A DNA stretch of 64,000 nucleotides from Hypericum androsaemum (lineage: Eukaryota; Streptophyta; Magnoliopsida; Malpighiales; Hypericaceae). The notes under the pieces were generated by a model, which was not told where the DNA came from, did no database searches, and saw only the letters and a program-made list of their open reading frames with translations. The DNA lies in NCBI GenBank assembly GCA_963995505.1, contig OZ023181.1, positions 21,758,221 to 21,822,220 on the forward strand, in the 5' to 3' direction. This document shows positions 9,844 through 21,312 of the stretch, one piece after another. Made by a program: the position numbers and the translations under genes. Numbering within the stretch: the first letter of the stretch is position 1; each line of letters begins with the position of its first letter.

Positions 9844-11195
9844 TTCTTTGGCATTATAAAAAAGATAGTGTAATCACCAAGTCGAACATTTCAAAAGAGA
9901 CGAAAATTTATCATATACTCGATGGATATTTGTTCGAGTGAGTTTATGGGCAATGGGCTAGTTCATATCCCATAATCAAATGGCACCACGCGTTCGGTCC
10001 CTTACCCAAGTTTTTTGGTGCCATTTGAAAAAGGAAATAGAAGTTTTGGAACATGGGCCAAAAGTTAAGGCCTCTAACCATGCGGGTTTGGGTTTCCTTT
10101 GCTGGAGTCCATATCCAGCAACTGGGCTACTAGTAGTCCATCCATGGGCGGTCTCCTATTGGAAATTATCCTTTGACCTTTTATCTTTTTTCATCTAAGT
10201 GATAAATTTTTTTTTGATTTTTTAAAGATATTTTGTATTCTAATTTTATGAATAAAAATATATTGTTGGGAGAGATCTCCATAAATAAGGCCCGTACTCT
10301 TGACTCTAAATTCCGGTGGTTAAAAAAATAATTCATAAACTCAAAGGACAACTCATAAATTATAACGTTACCTTATCATGTGTCGGACTCCCGTTTTAAA
10401 AAATAAATGGAAAATTCGGTATAAACCTAGTTTTTTATTATTAGAAAAAGGCAACCGATTCTCTTACCCTAAAATGCTGCTTTTTATTTCCTTAAAAGGT
10501 TATCAATGACCAAAAACTCCATTAAAGAGTTCCAATTCTTTGTAAATTATGATTTTATAATTAAAAAAAATGCTTTCATAAGTGGCTAGTTCACAATTCC
10601 CCAAATCTCATCCATGTCCCAACAAGTTCTTAAAACTTACTATTTTCTCACAAAATTTGACAAGTGCACCACTAACTAAAAGGTTAATGGTTAAGATATA
10701 AGTATTAACTCATTTTGTTGAAATTTACTTTACAATTTGTATTACTTGTTTATTGATATTATTAAATATTCGGAGATCTACTGAATTGCTTAATTCAGGT
10801 TCAAGTCGAATATAATTTTTATATGGTGGCAAATATATTTTTTAACAAATATTCAACATTATTGAGTTTCTAATTGTTGAAACACTAAACCTATTTGCAT
10901 TATTACTTTAAACCTAGTAAAAACAATTTTTTTAGGGGTACTAAAAACAACTTCGTTAAATTTGGTTTATACTATTGGTAATTAGACATTAACTAGGTCG
11001 ACTAATCGAAGTTCCAATCGGATAAGACTTTTGAAAGATAACAAAGCTATCCTAATAAATATTTAATACTGCTATATTTTTAATGGCTCAAACTCAAAGA
11101 AAAAAAATTAAGTAACAACAACTCTGTTATTATTTGATTTAGATGATTGGTTGTAGTTAAATTAAACTTGGGATGGATGGAAGATGATGAACACA
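9844..11195. other. Intergenic AT-rich stretch, nothing recognised
   Basis: Very AT-rich sequence with no long ORF, no clear inverted ends and no RNA gene that I can see. Confidence 0.5.
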
Positions 11196-11204
11196 ATTAA
11201 ATAA

Positions 11205-12097
11205 GGACAAATTACCCTCACACCCCTGTACTTTGGTCACCTTCCCCCTAGGGTCCCTGACTTTTGGAAAATGATTGTCCCGTCCCTAAGTTTTGATGAT
11301 AATAGACTATCGGGTCCCTGGAGCCAGAATATTCCATATTCTCCGGTGATACCCCACTTGAAATGACCAAAATACCCTCTCACTAAAAAATTAAAAAAAT
11401 GTATTTCCTTCCCCTTCTTCTTCCTCCCACTTCATCTTCTTCCTTCCACCTTCAACCAAAATCAAACCTAAAAAACCCAGAAATCTGACAACTAAAATCC
11501 AGAAATTTAAGTGACCCAATTCAAAAATTATTCGACTAAAAAGCGTGGCCGCGCGCCCCAACCCCTAAATAGCAAATGCTTAAATAGATAAGGCGGTGTA
11601 TTCTCTTTTCCCTCCCAAGACTTGGTTTACTTCTTGCTTCAGCGAGAGGAGGAGATCGCGACGGAGATGGCGAGCAGCAGCGGCGATCCGAGGAAGGAAA
11701 GAGAGGCGGAGGAGGAAGAGGAGACCTCGGCGGCCGGAGCTGGTGGAGGAGAAGATGAGGACACCGGCGCTCAGGTTGCTCCCATCGTTAAGCTTGAGAA
11801 AGTCGCCGTTACTACCGGCGAGGAGAACGAGGACGCTATTCTCGACTTGTTAGTTTTAGTTCCCCTCCATTCCTTCTGTTTTCCTTTTTCATTTATTAAC
11901 TTCCTATTTTGTTTTTTAGTGGGAGGGCATTTTGGTCATTTCAAGTGGGGTATCACCGGAGAATATGGAATATTCCTGCTTCAGGGACCCGATAGTCTAT
12001 TATCATCAAAACTTAGGGACGGGACAATCATTTTCCAAAAGTCAGGGACCCTAGGGGGAGGGTGACCAAAGTACAGGGACGTGAGGGTAATTTGCCT
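11205..12097 (+). mobile_element. Pack-MULE carrying a RanBP1 gene fragment
   Basis: Terminal inverted repeats of about 178 bp (11205-11382 and 11920-12097) are nearly identical. They start GGACAAATTACC on the left and AGGCAAATTACC on the inverted right. A perfect 9-bp duplication ATTAAATAA flanks the element (11196-11204, 12098-12106), the Mutator signature. Between the repeats lies host-gene sequence instead of transposase: the 5' untranslated part, first exon and start of the first intron of a RanBP1 gene. It sits about 350 bp upstream of the TPR gene start and may affect that promoter. Confidence 0.9.
11667..11848 (+). pseudogene. Captured first exon of Ran-binding protein 1 (RanBP1)
   Basis: The ATG at 11667 opens an acidic N-terminus followed by EDEDTGAQVAPIVKLEKVAV and TTGEENEDAILDL, which I recognise as the conserved start of plant RanBP1, ending where the first intron normally begins. 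A GT follows at 11849. The rest of the Ran-binding domain is absent. Without splicing the frame runs on through the right inverted repeat to a stop at 12065, giving a 132-residue chimaera from this ATG. RanBP1 normally stimulates RanGAP-driven GTP hydrolysis by Ran outside the nucleus; this fragment cannot bind Ran on its own. It is a captured copy, not the native gene. Confidence 0.87.
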
Positions 12098-12445
12098 ATT
12101 AAATAATCGGCCGGGGCAGATTTGGAAATAAAAATTCTTCCAAATATAGCGGTCTTTCTCGCCCCGTAAAATAATTGAGCGAACACGCCCGCTCCATCCA
12201 ACGGCTAGTTCCGTAAAACGGTAAGCTCAACGGTCGAAAAATTCAAAAAATATTTTATACTCTTCGACTCTTCCTCCGTATTTCCCCGAACCGCGTCTCG
12301 CTTCCTCTCGACCCCGTCTCCTCTCTTTTCTTTCCCTTTCCTTTTGAATCCTCTGCAGGAACTCACTTCGGCAGTGAAGAGGAAAAGGGAAGGAGAAGTA
12401 CTAAAGGAGGGGGGAATTTTTCTAAGGTATTGTTATTTTGGAAGT

Positions 12446-14197
12446 ATGTTTCAAGAGATGAGGAACGCTCCTCCTGGTTTCAGACCCACAAAATCCGCTC
12501 CGTGTTCGCCAGCTAAGCCGCTAGCAGTGTCGAGGACACGGTCCGAGTCCTTCCACTCCATCCACAAAGTCCCGGTGGGGGACACTCCTTATGTCAGGGC
12601 CAAGAATGTACAGGTAGGCGGCTTGGTTAGCTCAATCTGTTATGTATCCTTAATGGGTTTTGTTAAAAATTGAAGCTTTAGCAATTGGCTAGGTTAATAT
12701 GTTCGGTTGGCTTAATCTATTCTGTGTTTTTAAAAAAAAATGGTTTTTGGTTGTTTTGAATCTAGTTGGTGGATAAGGATCCGGAGAAGGCGATTCCGCT
12801 TTTCTGGGCCGCGATTAATGCCGGGGACAGGGTGGACAGTGCCCTTAAGGATATGGCCATTGTAATGAAGCAGCAGAACCGGGCAGAGGAAGCCATTGAA
12901 GCTATTAAGTCGTTGAGGAGCCGGTGCTCTGATCAAGCCCAAGAGTCCCTTGACAATATCCTCCTCGACCTTTTTAAGGTCTGTCTACATTTGTTATCCG
13001 AACACCCACTAGTCGAACTAATCTGGTAGGGGTAGACCACGAAAGCCGAAGAGGTCTACATTCAGGATTTTACTTGTATTAGGTCCCTAACTGTGATGAT
13101 GGTGCAGAGATGTGGGAGATTGGATGATCAAATAGCACTGTTGAAGCACAAGCTGTTCTTGATCCAACAGGGTTTCGCTTTCAACGGGAAGCGCACCAAA
13201 ACTGCCCGATCTCAGGGGAAGAAGTTTCAGGTGTCGGTCGAACAAGAAGCGACTCGGTTACTGGTATGTATGAACTCTCTGATCATCCTTAAAATTAGCT
13301 TATACATATATAGAGCTTCACTGTCTTAACAAATGGTTTGTTCGATTCGTTCAGGGGAACTTAGGATGGGCACTGATGCAGCAGGATAACTACATAGAAG
13401 CAGAAGACGCCTACAGGCGGGCGCTTACGATTGCACCCGACAACAACAAGATGTGCAACCTTGGCATCTGCTTGATGAAGCAGGGGAGGATATCCGAGGC
13501 CAAACAAACGCTGCGAAGAGTGAAGCCAGCTGTTGTGGATGGGCCGAGAGGAATGGATTCCCATCTGAAGGCCTATGAAAGGGCTCAGCAGATGCTCAAT
13601 GACCTCGAATCCGATATGATGAACAAGGCGTCCGGGGACCGGGTTGAGCAGAGCAGGCTGTTTGATGCGTTTCTGGGTTCTTCCTCAATTTGGCAGCCAC
13701 AGCCTTGTAGGGATCAAACTTCTCATGTGCCAGCAGCAGCATTGAAGTGCCCTCCTCGCGATGATTTCGCGGACGAAAACGCTGATTCAAATATAACAGC
13801 TAACCGGATGGGAACGATGACGCAACAAAAATGTGTTAGGCCTTTAATTGGCAACTTCTTGAATGTTGACGCGCAGCCATTTTACGCTTCCAAGATGGAT
13901 AAGGAGCCGGTCGGGAATGAGACACTTAAAAGGACAAGGTCAGGAAATGCTACTACTACTAGCAGGGCACTCGACTTGGGGGCGATAGTTAAAACAGAAG
14001 CAAAGTCAAGAAGGATATCCGATGAAACTGAAGGTAAGCTATCAGAGTTGCTGCCAAACGATGATGTCTTCGAAGAGGCGATCCTCGCTGCGGCTTTGAG
14101 TAGCCAGAAAGCTGATGTCGGGATCCCCAAGAAGAAGATAGAAAAGAGGCTCAAGGTTTTCCAGGACATTGCATTGTCTCTGAGTCCAAGAGCTTGA
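12446..14197 (+). CDS. TPR protein of the MS5/POLLENLESS3 (TDM1)-SDI1 family
   Basis: Four exons (12446-12613, 12766-12978, 13108-13263, 13355-14197) give 459 residues with all joints in phase. The N-terminus has APPGFRPTKSAPCSPAKPL and then the family block HKVPVGDTPYVRAKNVQLVD. Residues about 60-220 contain the TPR helices, including FWAAINAGDRVDSALKDMA, GNLGWALMQQDNYIEAEDAY and MCNLGICLMKQGR. The C-terminal extension is low in recognisable motifs. In Arabidopsis, MS5/TDM1 is needed to leave meiosis after the second division, and SDI1 members regulate sulfur metabolism. The long C-terminus and N-terminal block favour the TDM1 side, but I cannot fix the subfamily. ATG 12446 was chosen because the upstream frame reaches no better ATG; ATG 12458 is an alternative. 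Confidence 0.88.
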
Positions 14198-14500
14198 ATT
14201 CGTTTAAGCTAATTTAATCATAGACTAAGTTCATTCTAATCCTTAACCAACTATTGGTATTTAAGAGTTTGGATGTAGTACTAGTTTCACTAAGGGAGAT
14301 AATCTTGTTCTCCTTGCCCCAATTCCTTTTCAGGAATTTGGAGTCTCTACAACGTGGCCATCGTAGTTGTAAGCTTAGCTAGGTCACAACTTCATTGGAT
14401 TTATTTGTGTAAGCCTCTCGAATAAGACAAATCGTGAATTAGTATTTATTCAGATTTCATGTCATACAATTCTGTTATTGCAAATCAATCATAACCGGTT

Positions 14501-16767
14501 TTAATCCATGTTGAAAATCTCTCCGATCCCGACTTGATAGAAGTAACCAATGACAACCACCACGGCTGCTGCTGCTGCAGCAAGAATTGCAGTGCTCTTC
14601 ACGAACGTGGCAGCACCACCTGATCGAGATGCCCTGAATCCGAGCTCGGACAGTTTCTTGTGTGATGCTGCATAATCCGCGAAGAATGTATCCTCATCCT
14701 GCCATAACAAAGAAAATGTTGATCCATGGACCATGTACTGTCATTGTGCCTGCTCACAGATTGGTACAATCCTTACCTCTGCATATAACATAACGAACCG
14801 AGAGAAGACAGGATCGTCCACCAGGGCCTGATCGGTCGGGAGCTTCAATATCCCATCAGTATGCTTATTCAGTAGCTCCCTAACAAGAGCAAAATTGACA
14901 AACCGAAAAGGTCGATACTATGGTCGCGTAAAAATGTGTTAGACTTCAGTTACACATGGATTACAACGGTATAACGAGGCTAGGCGTAGAATTACACGAA
15001 GTAGGAGTTGTCAAATTTTGAAGGGTCCGTCGTCCAGGGGCCTTCAAAGCCTGATCTTTCCTGGTGTCCTCTTCCCTGTCAAAAACCAGACGTCAGATTA
15101 ACCGATCTCTATGTGTTCCACCTATGAAGAAGCTCTACCCGCGTTGCCTATACGGTAAATTACCAATGTGTGGCCCCCGGATAGCGCCACGATGTCCTTG
15201 TCGGATAGGCCCATCCGATAGAAAACCTCCCTCAAATGTGCAGCGCCTGTGTCCAAATGCATTAGCAAACCAGTGTCAGAAACTTGTGCAGTGTACTTGG
15301 TTTTATCAGAGTACTTCTACTACAGTATGGTATTCTTTTCTTAACCTTTGCTTCCATCAGGAAGGCGGCCTTCCTCGGGAGACTCCATGGAATCCTGGCA
15401 CAGAAATCCGAAGTGTCAACAAACAAAAATGCATTGCTCCAGAGTTTTCATATCTAACTCGAAATTTTAATACGAATCTAATTCATTTACGAAACGGAAT
15501 TGATTACCTTTCTGCCCGGAACAAAGTCAATGGTTGGTCCACCAGTAATCTCTACTGCAACAACCCCAGCAAGCTAACAACAGAAATATAGTAAACCAGC
15601 TTTAGCCGGATTAATTGTTAACTTATAAATACTCGACAACGTTACACAATCAATTGCGGAAAATTATACTTACCTGATAAAGGTCAGCATAGGTAATTTT
15701 AGGGTGTTTGGCCTTGACCTGCTCTGTTAATTAAAAAAAGGTAGACAAAGTAGAACGTATCTCCATTTTTTTGTCTAAGAGAACTAGGGTACTAAATGTA
15801 ATTACCCTTCTATCGTAATAACTAATACTTTTTTAGAAAATATTAGTGTAAAATTTCGATCCCAATTTTTGTATAAAGTGATAATTTCAAATAAATACAT
15901 ATATTTTTACATACTTTGCGAATTTGAATAATAATTTAAGATGCTAGTTTGTGCTAAAATTACTTCTTTGATAACTTTTACATCATAATTCATCTTTTGA
16001 ATTGTCATCAAATAGTTCTTATGATCGCCGTTTTATTGTAAAAATAGTATTTTAATTGAATATAATATTTGAATAACGCTATAAGTCGATATTTTAGGTA
16101 TTTCTTGACTAATTATTATTTTCTATGAGATAATAATAATTATTATTATTATATTTTTTCGGAGACTTGAATTTTGTCAAAGAAATAATTATAATTTGTT
16201 TATAATTTTTTGGTAACTTGAATATAGACAAAATAATTTTTTTGTAGTAAAAAAATATAAACTTTTCTTACGTGATAACTTCTTTAAAGTGATAATTTTC
16301 TGCAGTCCCAATAATATCACTTTAAATAGGTTTTACGGTATATTTATTTGAATTGATCAAGAAAAAAACGAGCGACAAACCGCAAAGATCAACGGCGATC
16401 CTCAGGCCATTGTTGGAGCTATGGGCAAGCTCTTTCCTGTTCCTGATTGATCCGTTCGGCCCTCCTGTCCTCGACTTTGCATCGTAGGTACCCGCGTCGT
16501 GCCATCTGTAACGATAATTAGCACCTCGTACTTCAAATTAATTTTGAGATGTCCAATATATATCCATCAAGTTACAACACAATATCAAAATACATTTAAT
16601 GACTGCATAAAAAATAAATGAACAGAATAATTGAGGGAAAAAAAACGAAATTATTTTTGAACGTACGCTAGGCGAAGCATAATGGGGGCGCAGTTATTTT
16701 TGTAGATAAGAGCTCGAAGGTCTCGACGAGTCTTCTCTGTCTCTTTCAAATAATTTGCATCCACCAT
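14501..16767 (-). CDS. L-ascorbate peroxidase, membrane-anchored peroxisomal type (APX3/APX5-like)
   Basis: Nine exons (16767-16667, 16505-16381, 15723-15674, 15573-15508, 15394-15346, 15246-15164, 15075-14996, 14879-14777, 14698-14501) give 284 residues with every phase closing. The haem peroxidase domain keeps the distal residues Arg32, Trp35 and His36 (RLAWHDAG), the proximal His156 (ALSGGHTLG), Trp172 (GPW) and Asp201, with the same spacing as cytosolic pea APX. It reduces H2O2 with ascorbate. Residues about 252-273 form a hydrophobic alanine/valine-rich C-terminal anchor, as in peroxisomal APX facing the cytosol. Oddly, the tail after the anchor ([12 protein letters not shown]) lacks the basic cluster normal for peroxisomal APX. 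Start MVDANYLKE matches family N-termini. Confidence 0.95.
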
Positions 16768-17184
16768 TGTTGCTAGGCTTTCCACCGTTGTAATTTAATT
16801 TACCAAACCAAACTCCCAGAGCTAGACCAACCCTTGCTGCTTTAATGAAGCTTATTGGCAATGGCCCTATAAATACTAAACTTTTCGCTTCATTCATAAA
16901 ATTCGAATTCCATCTCTTGGTTAAGAGAATCTGGTTCTTTTGTTACTCAGACCAACTTCTGGTGGTAGGTAGTCCCTTGATTTTACGTGTTGATGTCATA
17001 ATTATTAAGGCATCACTTGTGTACTACGCAAAAAAAATTGGGAGGAATCTAAGCAACGTTGTGGATTGCGGACTTGCAAGGTTGTGAGACCAAAGAAAAG
17101 CATTTCTTCCCCAATATTTTTCGGTTAATGGGCTTTGTGACCGGGTCCATTTGTTTTCTGGTCTTGTGAATGAGAGAGCCGTAA

Positions 17185-17265
17185 AGGGGTTCGTCGTCGC
17201 TGGGCCCATCTCTGGGCCTCTTTAACGCTTTTGGGCCCACACAATCACAGTCAGGCCCATATCGC
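17185..17265 (-). promoter_or_regulatory. Cluster of GGCCCA/TGGGCC (site II-type) motifs upstream of APX
   Basis: Four TGGGCC/GGCCCA hexamers lie within about 80 bp, some 430 bp upstream of the APX start codon. Such motifs bind TCP factors in plant housekeeping promoters. Assignment to APX is by position only; an unseen gene on the other strand is possible. Confidence 0.35.
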
Positions 17266-17962
17266 ATACGCCATGTCCTTTTACTTTCTCTAGGAGAAAA
17301 AAGGGCAAAAAAGAAGAGTTTTTTTAATCTTTGTATTCTCGGTTGAATAATGTTAAATTTTATTTAGTAGCCGACTCTTACAATAGTATTGGTATCACCG
17401 CGAGTAACTTAATAGTTACTCATTATTTTTCCACCAAAAAAAGTTATTCGTTATTTATTTTTCGATTTTCTGTTGCCTTAATTGCCTTTTTTGTTGAAAA
17501 GAGCCTTTATATTTTTTTTGGTGGAAAAAAAGCCTTTATACTTTAGGCCTGACGAATTGTAAAGATGTTGCTTTGTTTTTTATATATTATTTGATAAAAG
17601 GACGAATTACTTTACTTTGAATAGGGAGAGTGCGTACCTGCCAACCTCGGGCTACTTTCTGGCTACCAAATACGGCCAAAGTCGACATGTGCAACCCAGT
17701 ACATATACTCACTTATCTTATTTTTACTCGGACATTTTAGAATTTTTCTATTAAATATAATGACTAATAATTTTTATATTAAATATAATAATTTCAATAG
17801 TACAACGTGAAGATGTAGATGTGTTCAGAGAATCTCCTATTTTTATGGTTTGATCCAGCGTGCACTCGAACCAGTCAATTAGTTTGGATATCAATCAGCT
17901 CAATAAATATTTAAATACACAGTGATCCGGAAAGAAAAAAAAACAATTATTTAGATTTATGA

Positions 17963-18067
17963 TTTTTTTAAAGTAAATTTTTACACCATGACATTGTCAA
18001 AATTTAAACATTGTATCTTTTAAATATTTACGACGCCTTGTACCGTTGAACTACAAACCCTTTGGCC
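17963..18067 (-). repeat. Short SINE-like repeat, copy 1
   Basis: About 105 bp related to copies at 50780-50884 and 53961-54070. On the minus strand it has a tRNA-like head (TAGTTCAACGGTACAAGGC resembles box A), then a degenerate box B-like region, then GTGTAAAAATTTACTTT and an A-run. All three copies lie in the same orientation. Too short and diverged to define duplications by eye. Confidence 0.55.
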
Positions 18068-19057
18068 GGAATTATGGTTTATAGAATGTAACAATGATCT
18101 CATAGTTTCATATGGAAGATAAACACGTACGTGGTACGTGAAATTGCAAAGTACAAAACCTAGCTAGGTAACAGCTGATCTTTCACGGATTCATGCACGC
18201 ACATCGCTGGCTCCCGCCATGCACGAGGATTTCGAATCCATTCGGATCTGGATCTGGATCTTTCAGGATACCGCATTTTCTTTCTTTCTGGGTTCTAACC
18301 CGTGCAGCTGGGTATCTTGTCTGTTTGTTTCCTCGCAGACAAGGACCCAATTAATGCCCGCGTGCTGTAACGGATCTAAATACGCTCAAGCTTCGGACAG
18401 GGTCAATGGAAAAGTCAAACTGAGGGCATCTTCTTCTTCAACTGGATCAAATAACCGCAGAATATGGATCTCTATTTGGATGCATAAAACGTTATTATAG
18501 ATCTTTTTCCAACCGTCAACATCAGATACTCTTTGCGTACGTGTCATGACACAATAATCTACAAAAAAATACTTGTTAAAAAATACGTCAAAATAAAATA
18601 CATGATAATAAAGTAAACCTATTCCAATATATTTTAACTAAATAATGTTACCAGTGATAAACATTATTTTAGACGACTTTCAAAATGTTTGTGCCACTGT
18701 TGTATATTGAAGACTACAAGTCTATAACGAAATGGGTAATAATGGAAATTATTAAAAAGGGTAATAATGAGGGTGGTGAATTCGATGATCACGAACAAAA
18801 AGCTATTATTGGTAAGGAAAAAATTGCTGTGTTAAGTGGTCGGTCAAAACGGTTAGTCACGTCATATCCTTTTTCTTACCCATACTAATTTGCAGCATTT
18901 TCCAAGCTAAACTGACGGCTACAGCAAGCTTGACAATAAATATGTAATTAGCTAAATTGACGGCTATCAGCATTTTCCCATAATAATTGCCATATTCAAA
19001 ATATTATTTATAGCGAACATCGAATGATAATCTCAAAAAATAAAATGGGATTCAACT
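18068..19057. other. Intergenic, nothing recognised
   Basis: AT-rich with short ORFs lacking domains; a small (GGATCT)n stretch lies near 18244. Confidence 0.5.
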
Positions 19058-19076
19058 ATATGCACTGTGGTTCTAT

Positions 19077-19356
19077 TTTTTTAGGGGTAAACATGTCATC
19101 ACATTTTATTAATCACATGAAAGTACTATTATAATCGATGAAGCACCATAAAATTACTGATAAAAAAACCTAAAACACTCAAGTCGCACACCAGCACAAC
19201 ATGAGCACTACCCACCTAGTCCCGCCACCCTCCACCTGGCCCTACAAAAACTTATTCTATCTACCCGTCGTAGGGTCCAAAAACGCACAACAGCACGCGG
19301 ACACTACCCATCTATAAAAATCTACCCTCACAACACGTAGATTTTCCCTCTTGAAC
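19077..19356 (-). mobile_element. Short retroposon insertion with 19-bp target duplication
   Basis: A 280-bp insert is flanked by a perfect 19-bp direct repeat ATATGCACTGTGGTTCTAT (19058-19076 and 19357-19375). At its left edge is a T-run, so on the minus strand it ends in a short poly(A), preceded by an AATAAA-like signal. Long perfect duplication plus a poly(A) end is the mark of LINE-driven insertion: either a 5'-truncated LINE tail or a retroposed transcript. No coding domain is left. Confidence 0.75.
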
Positions 19357-20007
19357 ATATGCACTGTGGTTCTATAATTGTACAACAGCGCAACCTAGCT
19401 ATTATCTACATTCTGTTTCAAATATTGTGATTCTTGCAACCAAATATGTTTTTTCAACCACCTCATATCCGAACATCATACCAACTAATTTAAATTTGAA
19501 ATGATGTTAAAACTATCACAAGAAATATTTAACATTTGTGCACTTTCAATAACTCAAATTCGATTTTTTTTATTAAGTTAGAACAAATATCATGCTAGCT
19601 AATTTAAGTGATTGTTGATCGGTAGCCAAAATATGTTAGATCAACAGCTATTAGTAGTAAATCCGTTTCTTATTTTTTATAATAGATATGAGGATAAAAA
19701 ACAACAACAATTGAATAAAAAGTTGTACAACATGATGAACAAGGTACATAGTATAGTATTGTACCATGATAAAGAAGGTACATAATATTAATTTCGGAGG
19801 AAATGTACATGGTTTAAAACGTACAGTTTTATATCCGTTGGAATTCCAAATTACAGAATGTACCTCGGGTAGGTGGGTCCCTAGACTTTCACGAGGTTGG
19901 CTGGCGTGGCGTTATCAAAGAAGAGAGAGAAAAAAGGGGCAACAGGAAATTTAAAAATTAAACCGGAGGCATACAAACATATGTGGTTGCCGCTGAAATT
20001 AAAATAT

Positions 20008-20290
20008 GGGTAAATTATTTTCTGGTTCCTAATTTATAGTTTTATTAATGACAGATTCTTAGCTTTCGAAAATGGTGTATGATGTCTCTACTTTTTAAGA
20101 AAATATTGGTCTGAGGTCCCTAATCACTGGATTCATCTTCTTAAAAATCTCCGGAGAAAATTTATGATCCGATGACTAAAGATCTCAGACCAATATTTTC
20201 TTAAAAATAGGGACCTCATACACTATTTTTAAAAGTCAGGGACCTATAAATAATAAAATTATAAATTAAAAACCTGAGGATAATTTACCC
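20008..20290. mobile_element. MULE-type MITE, 283 bp
   Basis: The whole element is two inverted arms of about 140 bp, beginning GGGTAAATTAT at both ends. The arms share GAAAATATTGGTCTGAG. Flanking 9-mers TTAAAATAT (19999-20007) and TTAAAATAA (20291-20299) match at 8 of 9. It has no coding capacity. Confidence 0.7.
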
Positions 20291-20299
20291 TTAAAATAA

Positions 20300-21312
20300 T
20301 GCCCCTCCTCTCACTTGCCCTTGGCATATTTTGGACTGTGTTTCCAGTAAAGTCTAAGAATTAAATGAAGGGTATTTTCGTCAGGAAAAAGGAATGAATT
20401 CACTTAAAAAGAAACAGAGAAATTGCAATATGGCGCTCTGCCCAAGGCTCACTCCTCCACCCTCTCTAGTTCCTGTCAAAGACTGTTCCTCTGCTCCTCC
20501 TCACTTACCACCAAAGTGCATCCCTCTTCCCAATCTCCTTTTTTCAATTATAAGGGGATAAACCTAAAGAGAGTCACTAATAAAGCAAAGGGTGGTCAAC
20601 AAGTATTGACTTTGATCCATTCTAGGTTGATACTTAAACCTTGAGTCAAGATCATTCACACATACCTTTAGACTAAAATCAAATATCTAGTTCACATCCA
20701 CTCACAAAAATTATAGTTAAGGTGAGGACCGTGAGGTGTTCAGATGAATTATTAGCTACACTAGAAAACAATGAATTATTATTTAATTTAATTAGAGATC
20801 TCATTTTTAATAATATAGTGTATAATCATGTCAAAATTTGACAAATATTTTGTCACAATTTTGTAATTTTACTAATTCATTTTTTATTTATTTACGTGTT
20901 GAGAAAATTTTGTTATCATTCCAAAATATAAATAGTTATTATTTTTATATTTTGCCATTTTTCCACATCATGTTTATAAATATCGGAAAAAATCTGACTA
21001 GACTTTTCCCAAAAATAGTAACGGCTAAAAGGTAGTTTAAAAGTAACAATTAACTAATTGCTAGCTACAGTTTCATGTTTCTAACCCAAAAAAAAGCTAG
21101 AGTATCATGTGAACACCAAAGACCATCATCTCTTCCCCCAACACCCTAAGATTTGAGCAAGTACTAAAAACATACCATTGTTGCTCTTGTACTTGCACAT
21201 CACCCACCAACCAAAAAGAAACAACCTAGCTTGGTCCTCACCAAGACAAAAAAAAAAAAGATCCCATCTTTCTCCCTTCTCCTTCTTCTTCTTCTTCTTC
21301 TTCTTCTAGAAG
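20300..21312. other. Upstream region of the DUF630/632 gene
   Basis: AT-rich sequence with no transposon ends seen. The last 30 bases before the ATG are a (CTT)n tract at 21281-21306, typical of plant 5' untranslated regions. Confidence 0.5.

Noticed and set aside
11622..12065. A 147-residue continuous ORF in the Pack-MULE as an intact gene
   Set aside because: It opens upstream at a normal ATG but runs from captured leader through exon, intron and inverted repeat; only 11667-11848 is real captured coding sequence.
12344..12445. Longer N-terminus for the TPR protein
   Set aside because: The upstream frame opens at a non-ATG codon (TTG); the first ATG in frame is 12446 and family proteins need no longer start.
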